Assembly: GCA_002684315.1 (NCBI GenBank)
Contig: NYVB01000092.1
Span: forward strand, 4,832 to 12,581
Origin: Planctomycetaceae bacterium
GTDB taxonomy: Bacteria > Planctomycetota > Phycisphaerae > Phycisphaerales > SM1A02
Direction of reading: 5' to 3'
DNA length: 7,750 nt
Position 1 is the stretch's first letter. Each line of letters opens with the position of its first letter. The notes below the pieces were generated by a model. The model worked only from the letters and a program-made list of their open reading frames with translations, did not search any database and was not told where the DNA came from. This document shows positions 1 through 5,664 of the stretch, one piece after another. The position numbers and the translations under genes are program-made.

Positions 1-22
1 TCTAGGAGGTCAACGAGGTTCG

Positions 23-1627
23 TCAACCGTGGTGGTCGGATTCGGATGGATGGACGAAAATCTCCGAACGACCGATTTCGAGCGTCGGGGCCGGTGTCGT
101 GACGCCATCGGTCGCCGGTTTCGGATCCACACCCTTCGATGCCTTCGAGACGAGGAACATCGCGAGGGTCGAGATGATGACCACCCCGATCAGGTTGAGC
201 ACGAAACCCTCCCGCGCCATCCGGTCGATGGGGACATCCTCCGTCCCGTAGACCGCGGCGTTCGGGGCCGTCGCCACCGGAAGCATGAATGCACAGCTGG
301 CACTCATCGCGGCGGGTGCCATGAGAATGACCGGATCGACCTCGAGGGCGAGCGCCGTGGCGCCGAGGATCGGCATCAACAGGGCCGTCAACGCGGTGTT
401 GCTGGTGATCTCGGTCAGGAACGTGGTCAACAGACACACGACCAGCACCATCAGCGGAATCGGGACGTTCTTCATGCCACCGAGACTCCCCGCGATCACC
501 TCGCTCAACCCGGTCGACTTGAACGCCTGGGCCAGTGCGATGCCACCACCGAAGAGCAGCAGCACGCCCCAGGGGATCGTCTTCGCATGCTCCCAGTCCA
601 GAAGTCGACCACCGTCGCCGTCGGGAAACGCGAACAGGAGCACCACGACCAGCGCCGCCACCGTCGCGGATCCGGACACCCGGGCATCGAGCGCGCCACC
701 GGTCGCCAGCCCCAGCAGTCCGGTCCAACCACCCCCCTTGGTCCAGCCGATCCCTTCGAACCAGTCCACGGGGAGCGCGGGGTACTTCTGGAAGATCCAC
801 AGTCCGGCCGCGATCGCGAACATCACGATCACGCGACGCTGGCCGCGGGTCCACGGATCACCTTCCGGCAGATCGAAGGTTTCGTTCCCACCGAGTCCTC
901 GCGTGAGCCACCACCATGCGATCGGCACGAACACGACCACCACCGGAACGCCGGCCTTCATCCACTCGAGAAATCCGTAGGACTCGTCCCGCACGCCGAG
1001 TTTGTCGAACGCCCCCATGAAGATGATGTTCGGAGGCGTGCCGATCGGCGTTCCGATCCCACCGATGTTGGCCGCGTAGGCGATCCCCAGCAGGAGGGGG
1101 ATGGCCATCTTCCGATCGCTCGCCCCCGCGATCACCGCCAGGGCGACCGGGAGCATCATGAGCGTGGTCGCGGTGTTGGAGATCCACATCGACAGGACCG
1201 CGGTCGCCACCATGAAACCGAGCACCACGCTCCGCCCGCCATGACCACCGAGTCGGGCCACACCCTTCACCACCCCCAGCGCGACCTTCCGGTGGGTGCC
1301 GGTGCTCTCCATCGCGCGGCTCAGCATGAAGCCACCCATCAGGAGCAGGATGAGGCTGTCGCCGTACGCGTTCGCGGTGGACTTGTGATCGAGCAGGCCG
1401 AGAATCGGCAGGAACGCGAGCGGAATCAGGCTCGTCGCCGGCACGGGGACGGGTTCGGTCACCCACCAGATCGCACACCACAGGGTCACGCCCGCAAGCA
1501 TCGAATCGTCGAGCTCCAGACCGCTCGCCCGGAGTACGAACGCGAAGGCGAAGGCGAGGATCGGTCCCGCGGGCAGCGCGATCCGCTTCACGAGCGATCG
1601 ACTCGGGGGCGTGGTCTCGGGGGTCAA
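23..1627 (-). CDS. SLC13/DASS family sodium-coupled anion (dicarboxylate or sulfate type) transporter
   Basis: Inner-membrane transporter of the divalent anion:sodium symporter family, expected to import dicarboxylates, citrate or sulfate with Na+. The 534-residue product is hydrophobic throughout. It carries the two SNT motifs that define the family, at residues 150-152 (SNTATT) and 409-411 (SNTALT), each followed by a proline-containing helix. The paired loops GTPIGTPPN (192-200) and PVATAPNAAVYG (450-461) match the Na+/substrate half-sites of the inverted repeat. Membrane segments are visible near 17-34, 43-56, 66-78, 92-105, 133-168, 176-190, 225-241, 265-280, 320-335, 352-369, 388-425, 430-450 and 473-494. 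A polar tail of about 40 residues rich in Pro, Thr and His follows. The start is TTG (1627-1625); it overlaps the methyltransferase stop as TTGA and has an AGAGGA ribosome site 9 bases upstream. The family call is firm; the substrate cannot be read from the sequence. Confidence 0.93.
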   Translation of the reverse strand: MTPETTPPSRSLVKRIALPAGPILAFAFAFVLRASGLELDDSMLAGVTLWCAIWWVTEPVPVPATSLIPLAFLPILGLLDHKSTANAYGDSLILLLMGGFMLSRAMESTGTHRKVALGVVKGVARLGGHGGRSVVLGFMVATAVLSMWISNTATTLMMLPVALAVIAGASDRKMAIPLLLGIAYAANIGGIGTPIGTPPNIIFMGAFDKLGVRDESYGFLEWMKAGVPVVVVFVPIAWWWLTRGLGGNETFDLPEGDPWTRGQRRVIVMFAIAAGLWIFQKYPALPVDWFEGIGWTKGGGWTGLLGLATGGALDARVSGSATVAALVVVLLFAFPDGDGGRLLDWEHAKTIPWGVLLLFGGGIALAQAFKSTGLSEVIAGSLGGMKNVPIPLMVLVVCLLTTFLTEITSNTALTALLMPILGATALALEVDPVILMAPAAMSASCAFMLPVATAPNAAVYGTEDVPIDRMAREGFVLNLIGVVIISTLAMFLVSKASKGVDPKPATDGVTTPAPTLEIGRSEIFVHPSESDHHG

Positions 1628-2325
1628 GGTGATCGATCCTCTTCGAAACCGGGTCCGGTCCCACAGGTCGCCATCGCCCAGACATTGACCGGATAATCCG
1701 GCTCATTGTGGAGCGAATGCAGCCGACTCCGATAGCTCGTCCAACGCGTGAATTGTGATTTCACACAAGCGCGGTTTCCCCACGAACCCGTCACGATGCC
1801 CTCGATCGGAAATCCGGCCTCGACAAGAAAGTTTCGCAGCCCTTCCTCGGTCCAACGCGTACCGTCGATCGGAAATCGATGCACCCGAACGAGGAACGGG
1901 GTGGAGATCAGGAATCGTCCGCCGGGTCTCAACATGGAGAGAACATTGCCTGCCGCGCGATAGGGGCGGGCGAGATGTTCAAAGACCTGATCGGCGATGA
2001 TCAGGTCGAATTTATCCGACAACGGTTTCTCACAGACATCGAAGCCTGGAAAATTCTCCATTCGATGCGAACGCCACGGTCGTGCATCCCGCCACTCGTT
2101 GCCCGATATCTCAAGAACGTCGAGTTCTTCCGCCGGAAGAGAATCCATCCACGCCTGTATCTCCTTCCGCTGGACCACTCGACTCCAATGGACCGGATCG
2201 AATCCAGTCAGGCGATCCACGAGTCGCCTGAACCCGACGAGATCAATCAGATGACCAAGGCCACGATGCCACGATGGTCGGCGGTTTCGGTCTTCCGCCT
2301 CCGCTCGGTCGACGCCGAGACTCAT
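1624..2325 (-). CDS. Class I SAM-dependent methyltransferase with a variant LEISG motif
   Basis: Predicted cytoplasmic methyltransferase of 233 residues; the acceptor is unknown. The Rossmann core is recognisable: FDLIIADQVFEHL (106-118) is the motif around strand 4, and MLRPGGRFLISTPF (131-144) is the classic post-motif segment of Methyltransf_11/23 proteins. The usual glycine-rich SAM loop (DxGxG) is replaced by LEISGN (71-76). The motif VLEISG, the segment TPFLVRVHRFPIDGTRW and the tail WGNRACVKSQFTRW...HNEPDYPVNVWAMA together recall a methyltransferase subfamily that I associate, from memory, with surface-polysaccharide loci. The start is ATG at 2325, overlapping the upstream hydrolase stop as ATGA, with GAGGGG (2334-2339) 8 bases upstream. 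A hand count gives about 57% GC over 1741-2220 against about 66% in three sampled 60-base lines of the neighbouring transporter gene, so a separate origin is possible. Confidence 0.85.
   Translation of the reverse strand: MSLGVDRAEAEDRNRRPSWHRGLGHLIDLVGFRRLVDRLTGFDPVHWSRVVQRKEIQAWMDSLPAEELDVLEISGNEWRDARPWRSHRMENFPGFDVCEKPLSDKFDLIIADQVFEHLARPYRAAGNVLSMLRPGGRFLISTPFLVRVHRFPIDGTRWTEEGLRNFLVEAGFPIEGIVTGSWGNRACVKSQFTRWTSYRSRLHSLHNEPDYPVNVWAMATCGTGPGFEEDRSP
1637..1642 (-). promoter_or_regulatory. Ribosome binding site for the TTG-started SLC13 transporter gene
   Basis: AGAGGA on the minus strand lies 9 bases before the TTG at 1627. It sits inside the last codons of the methyltransferase gene (EEDRSP-stop). 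This supports TTG as the true start and reinitiation across the TTGA overlap. Confidence 0.6.
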
Positions 2326-3461
2326 CGTGCCGACCCCTCGAAATCGATCCTCGATCTGGCCGATCGAAGCACCGGCTCGAATGCATCCGCCTGACGCACG
2401 AATCCCAGATCGTTCGGATGTGACGAATCGACCGTCCCCTCACCGTCGGATCCCAGGAGCTCATCACCGTCCAGATAGAAGATGTGATCGAGACCTTCAT
2501 CGACGAGGGCCGCGTGCGCCGTTCGAAGGGCGGCGCGGTTCTCCTGGTTGCGAGTCGCCTTGCCACGATCGAACATCGCGTCCGCGTAGGTCCGGTCCTC
2601 CACCAGCACGATGGGGATCCCCGGTCGGAGTGATCGGAGACGACGAACGAACGGTGCGGCCCTCGCAGCGACCCGCTTCCCGTCGAGGTTCGGCAGGCAG
2701 TCGAGCACGTAGACGGAGGCCTCGATCTCGGCCATCAGATCGGCCATCTCCGGATCCAGCGTGCCGCTCCCGCTGAATCCGAGGTTCACCACCGGAACAT
2801 CCATTCGTCGTCCCAGGATCGCGACGTGGGTCATGCCCGGACGCGACGCACAGGCACCATGCGTGATGGATGTTCCGTAGAACACGATCGGACGATCGCG
2901 TTCCACGGCGGGCTCGATCGTGGCATCCGGGTCGACACCGATCTCGATCGACGCGACGCCGTTGTAGAGCGGTAGATACAGAAGCCACTCGCGCGACACC
3001 GGCCGAAGCGCGGACACCAGCGTCCGCTCATTCTCCACCCCGGTCGGTCGACCGTTGGCGACCCAACGCCAGGTCGGGCCGTCGGGCAGATCCAATCGCA
3101 CGTAGAGATCGACCCCGCTCACGCCGGTCGCCGGCATGTGGGGCATCGCGAGGCGGTCGCTGGTGAGTCGCCACCGCACCGCGATCGTGGACGAATCCGA
3201 GACGAAGCGGATCGCGATCCCGGCGGAGTGCCGCGCGTTCCCCCAGACCGGCGGCCGGACGATCGACTCGGCTTTCGCGGGAAGTCGATCCCACGGGGAC
3301 TTCCGGGTCTCGAAGGCTCGCCCCTCGACACAGAGCGCGTCGCCGTCGACCCACCGCAGGCCACGGTCATCACACGGTGTCGCGGAGATCGCCGTGGGTG
3401 CTCGACTGGTCAGGAGGAACAAGGCGATCAGGCCGAGGAAAATGTCGTGTCGAATTCTCAA
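2322..3461 (-). CDS. Secreted SGNH/GDSL-family hydrolase (esterase) with an N-terminal GxDLY domain
   Basis: Predicted exported esterase or acetylhydrolase of 379 residues. The first 27 residues form a signal peptide (RIRH, then a hydrophobic IFLGLIALFLL core, then PTAISA before a probable cleavage site). A beta-rich domain carries GVDLY at 116-120, the hallmark of the GxDLY domain that precedes Lipase_GDSL_3-type SGNH domains. Catalytic blocks are in order: nucleophile S198 in GTSITHG, the block II glycine region GFSGSG (228-233), block III N258 in LPN, and the block V pair D345/H348 in DSSHPND. I chose TTG at 3461 because GGAG lies 10 bases upstream (3472-3475) and the signal peptide begins there. 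An in-frame ATG at 3521 would add 20 residues before the signal peptide, has no ribosome site, and would overlap the start of the divergent porin gene. The hydrolase class is firm; the substrate (an acyl or acetyl ester, perhaps on a glycan) is inferred. Confidence 0.88.
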   Translation of the reverse strand: MRIRHDIFLGLIALFLLTSRAPTAISATPCDDRGLRWVDGDALCVEGRAFETRKSPWDRLPAKAESIVRPPVWGNARHSAGIAIRFVSDSSTIAVRWRLTSDRLAMPHMPATGVSGVDLYVRLDLPDGPTWRWVANGRPTGVENERTLVSALRPVSREWLLYLPLYNGVASIEIGVDPDATIEPAVERDRPIVFYGTSITHGACASRPGMTHVAILGRRMDVPVVNLGFSGSGTLDPEMADLMAEIEASVYVLDCLPNLDGKRVAARAAPFVRRLRSLRPGIPIVLVEDRTYADAMFDRGKATRNQENRAALRTAHAALVDEGLDHIFYLDGDELLGSDGEGTVDSSHPNDLGFVRQADAFEPVLRSARSRIDFEGSAR

Positions 3462-3507
3462 GGTTCGAATGCTCCGGGGGTGCGACGGGCGATGATAAAG
3501 TGGCGGG
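3462..3507. promoter_or_regulatory. Short divergent intergenic region between the hydrolase and porin genes
   Basis: These 46 bases separate the hydrolase start (minus) from the porin ATG (plus) if the TTG start is right. A minus-strand TATCAT (3497-3492) is one base off the -10 consensus and would start a leader of about 24 bases that includes the hydrolase ribosome site. The nearest -35-like TTGAAT (3525-3520) is too far away (22-base spacer). On the plus strand only a weak GATAAA (3494-3499) is seen, too near the ATG for a normal leader. The porin promoter may therefore lie inside the hydrolase gene. Both promoter assignments are tentative. Confidence 0.3.
3472..3475 (-). promoter_or_regulatory. 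Ribosome binding site that decides the hydrolase start (TTG at 3461)
   Basis: GGAG on the minus strand lies 10 bases ahead of the TTG at 3461. The alternative ATG at 3521 has no purine-rich site upstream. The signal peptide begins directly at the TTG, which agrees with this choice. Confidence 0.5.
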
Positions 3508-4803
3508 ATGTCCTCGACCATTCAAGTCACACGGCGTCTTGTGCTTCCGGCGATCATCGCTTCGAGTCGCATCGTGTTCGCAGACGACGCCCTGGACATC
3601 GTACAAGGCGACCGTATACAGGCTGAAATCGAAGCACTCCGGACGGAGATCGACGACCTGCGCGACGAGCGGGACGAGGCATCCCTCGACGCGACGCGTC
3701 GGACGGAGATCCGGCGATTGATCACCGATGTGGTCGCCGACGCCGAAATGCGGACCAACCGGATCGATCGGGCCTGGAACGTGATCGCCTCCGCGGACGG
3801 GGATTTCACGCTCGAGGCCGATGTGATCATGCAGTACGACTGGGTGCTCAATTCGACGTCCTCCGAACCGACCCGCTACGGGTTCAGCCTCGACACCCTC
3901 TGGCTCTCGCTGGGGGGCACGATGTTCGGCCCGAAATGGTCGTACGGCGTCTGTGCCGCCGTGGGTTCCGACGGGACCTTCATTCCCGAGTACGCCTACG
4001 TGCAGCACCAGTTCGAAGACGGTCTGTTCGTGCAGGCGGGGATTCTCTCGGAGTACTTCTCGATCGAGCAGGCGATCAACCCGAACGAACAGCTCGGCAC
4101 GTCGCTGTCGTTCGTCGCCGGTCAGTTCGACGCCGGTCAGCCCGAAGGGATCCTCGTCGGTCGACAGTTCGACCAATGGCGGTTCTGGTCCACCCTTTCG
4201 AACGGGTGGGGGCAGTCCTACATCGACCCACTGGAGAATCAACGGACCGGCGTCATGACCCGCGTCGAACTCAAGCCGTTCGGAGACTGGAACACGCTGT
4301 ACATGTTCAATCCGTATCCCGGTCTCGTCGATCGTGGTCTTCTCTTCGGATTCGGCGGTTCGTTCGACTGGGGCGACTACGCCGCCGGAACCGGTCGATC
4401 GATCTCCGGTGACGCGACCCGGGCGACGGCCGACGTCTCCTGGCAGCAGGACGGGGTCGGACTCATGGCCGCCGCCTACTACCAGGACGTGCCCGTCTCC
4501 CGGACCGATGGCGGTCGCCGATGGGCCGCCGTCGCGCAGGGCGCCTTCTTCCCGGTTTCGACCTGGGACGTGTACGCCCGCGGCGAGTGGGGGGCGGTCG
4601 AGAACGGATCACGCTCCGACTTCGCGATGGCGACCATCGGAACCAGCTGGATCCCCGCCGGGGATTCACGACTCAAGGTGGTCTTCGAGCTGGTCCGGTC
4701 CTGGGGCTCCACCGCCGACTGGAGCGTCGATGGCGACATCGGCATCCTCTCGACCGATGGCGATCAGACCGTCTTCAGGACCCAGCCTCAGTTCGCCTTC
4801 TGA
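3508..4803 (+). CDS. Outer-membrane porin, OprP/phosphate-selective porin-like, with an N-terminal coiled coil
   Basis: Predicted outer-membrane beta-barrel of 431 residues. Residues 1-25 look like a rather weak signal peptide (basic VTRR, then LVLPAIIASSRIVFA with cleavage before DDA). Residues 33-72 are charged and heptad-like (EIEALRTEIDDLRDERDEA), a probable coiled coil that could trimerise the porin or anchor it to the cell wall. From about residue 99 the chain alternates polar and aromatic residues as barrel strands do (EADVIMQYDWVL, YAYVQHQFEDGLFVQAGIL, WRFWSTLSNGWG), and it ends in the outer-membrane terminal phenylalanine (QPQFAF). The pattern fits the phosphate-selective porin O/P family (PF07396 type); pore specificity cannot be told. 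The ATG at 3508 is the only usable start, because an in-frame TAA lies at 3496-3498. The ribosome site is poor (GGCGGG directly abutting the ATG). It is divergent from the hydrolase and convergent with dsbB. Confidence 0.85.
   Translation: MSSTIQVTRRLVLPAIIASSRIVFADDALDIVQGDRIQAEIEALRTEIDDLRDERDEASLDATRRTEIRRLITDVVADAEMRTNRIDRAWNVIASADGDFTLEADVIMQYDWVLNSTSSEPTRYGFSLDTLWLSLGGTMFGPKWSYGVCAAVGSDGTFIPEYAYVQHQFEDGLFVQAGILSEYFSIEQAINPNEQLGTSLSFVAGQFDAGQPEGILVGRQFDQWRFWSTLSNGWGQSYIDPLENQRTGVMTRVELKPFGDWNTLYMFNPYPGLVDRGLLFGFGGSFDWGDYAAGTGRSISGDATRATADVSWQQDGVGLMAAAYYQDVPVSRTDGGRRWAAVAQGAFFPVSTWDVYARGEWGAVENGSRSDFAMATIGTSWIPAGDSRLKVVFELVRSWGSTADWSVDGDIGILSTDGDQTVFRTQPQFAF
4788..4803. other. Tail-to-tail overlap of the porin and dsbB coding ends
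   Basis: The porin stop (4801-4803, plus) lies beyond the dsbB stop (4790-4788, minus), so the last 16 bases of both genes share sequence. No T-rich hairpin terminator is visible around the junction, so the two convergent transcripts probably overlap at their 3' ends. Confidence 0.85.
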
Positions 4804-5438
4804 GCCGATGGATCCGCGACGCTCGGGCGGCTCTTCAGGAATTCCCGGAACTCCTCGATGAGTCGGTAGTCGGTCGGATTGTCCGGAAGGAACCAGTCGG
4901 TCCCGCTTTCGACGAACACCGAAATCGCGTTCGCGGCGATCACCAACCCGAGCACCCAACTGGTGATCCGGGTCCATGCCCCCGGGCGACCAGGGCGATT
5001 TCCAACCACCATCATCGAACCCATCACGAGGGTGAGACCGCTCACCAGCAGGATGACGATGAAGACGATGAACGCCCATGTGTAGAGATGGAGTCCGAAG
5101 ACCGCATCGCCGTAACCGGGATCCCCGGGCAGGATGTGGAGCAGTGTCTGTCGCCCGCTGATCGCGAGTCCGAGCACCGATGCGAGGATCGACATGCCGA
5201 AACCGGTGGAGAAATCCGCGGTGGAGTCGGACCCGGCGATCGTGGTTCGTCGAATGATCAACATCGGACCCATCGCGGCGAGGAGCATCGCCATCCGCTG
5301 AAGGATGCAGAGCGGACAGGGGAGCTCGCGGCCGACGAACTGGACCAGGAACGCACCGATCACCACGACGCAGACGCCCAGGACCCAGACGTGGAGAAGA
5401 ACGAACGAAAGACGCTGCCAGTTCATCGAGCTGGTCAT
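4788..5438 (-). CDS. DsbB-family disulfide bond formation protein with a single CxxC pair
   Basis: Inner-membrane thiol-oxidoreductase of 216 residues. DsbB proteins reoxidise DsbA-like thioredoxins and pass electrons to quinone. The signature is PCPLCILQRMAM (40-51), with C41 and C44 at the periplasmic end of TM2. Membrane segments are near 12-35, 44-62, 78-94, 117-143 and 157-177; the last is extra to the classical four. The loop GRQTLLHILPGDPGYG...GLHLYTWAF (95-123) is where classical DsbB has its second cysteine pair, and here it holds none. The only other cysteine is C23 in TM1. The GLHLYTWA segment recalls a known DsbB-like subfamily, so the missing pair is probably a subfamily trait and not damage. 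The ATG at 5438 has GGGAG (5449-5453) 10 bases upstream; the ATG at 5426 has none. It lies 28 bases after the small membrane-protein gene and looks cotranscribed with it. Confidence 0.88.
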   Translation of the reverse strand: MTSSMNWQRLSFVLLHVWVLGVCVVVIGAFLVQFVGRELPCPLCILQRMAMLLAAMGPMLIIRRTTIAGSDSTADFSTGFGMSILASVLGLAISGRQTLLHILPGDPGYGDAVFGLHLYTWAFIVFIVILLVSGLTLVMGSMMVVGNRPGRPGAWTRITSWVLGLVIAANAISVFVESGTDWFLPDNPTDYRLIEEFREFLKSRPSVADPSAQKAN

Positions 5439-5466
5439 GAAGACATCACTCCCATCGCCGGGCGGT

Positions 5467-5625
5467 TCAGAAGCTGAGACCGAGAGGGTCCGTCGCGTGA
5501 TGCAGGAAGAGCAGCGTCACGAGGATCATCGACATGGCGAAGAGAATCACCGACAGTCGACGACGCTCGCGGTGCAGGGCCATGAAGGTTCCAAGCAACA
5601 GGATGAAGATGAAGGCTGCGACCAT
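5467..5625 (-). CDS. Small membrane protein of 52 residues, DUF5993-like, paired with dsbB
   Basis: Read directly from the minus strand: ATG at 5625, stop TGA at 5469-5467, 52 residues. It begins MVAAFIFILLLGTFMALHRE and ends LLFLHHATDPLGLSF. There are two hydrophobic segments (about 2-16 and 25-42) joined by a basic RERRR turn, so it is a two-helix hairpin inner-membrane protein. A GGGAG ribosome site (5634-5638) lies 8 bases upstream of the start. The two-helix build, the C-terminal HHATDPLGLSF and the position next to a DsbB gene resemble the small family annotated DUF5993; this is recalled, not searched. It sits 39 bases after the M48 protease gene and 28 bases before dsbB on the same strand. 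Function is unknown; a partner or assembly role for DsbB is plausible inference. Confidence 0.8.
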   Translation of the reverse strand: MVAAFIFILLLGTFMALHRERRRLSVILFAMSMILVTLLFLHHATDPLGLSF

Positions 5626-5664
5626 CGTCGGGACTCCCGCCCGGGTGGAATCAGGGTCGTGACA

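Noticed and set aside
4..10. AGGAGGT, a perfect Shine-Dalgarno match on the plus strand near the window start
   Set aside because: The nearest start-like codon (GTG at 29) is 18 bases away and opens only the antisense shadow frame, so it is probably chance.
29..1696. Plus-strand open frame of 555 codons antisense to the SLC13 transporter gene
   Set aside because: Its product is dominated by Arg, His, Gln and Glu, has no recognisable motif, and mirrors a clear transporter gene. Long antisense frames are common in high-GC DNA with strong codon bias.
858..1706. Minus-strand open frame of 282 codons in another frame of the transporter gene
   Set aside because: Arg/Gly/Asp-rich shadow of the SLC13 reading frame with no motif of its own.
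3370..4242. Minus-strand open frame of 290 codons antisense to the porin gene
   Set aside because: Low-complexity Arg/Pro/Glu/Val/Gly composition, no domain, and it overlaps both the hydrolase start and the porin, each with far stronger coding evidence.
4800..4838. Possible terminator hairpin GAGCCG ... CGGCTC just after the porin stop
   Set aside because: Only six paired bases around a 20-base loop, inside dsbB coding sequence, with no T-run after it. Too weak to call.
4837..4855. Imperfect 19-base palindrome (AGGAATTCC/GGAACTCCT) that could be an operator or hairpin
   Set aside because: It is explained by the repeated EF-R-EF codons near the DsbB C-terminus and leaves almost no loop, so it is probably a coding coincidence.
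4521..5477. Plus-strand open frame of 318 codons running across the end of the porin and over dsbB
   Set aside because: Charged, His/Arg/Asp-rich composition typical of the antisense of a membrane protein. The CPLC-containing dsbB frame on the other strand is the real gene.
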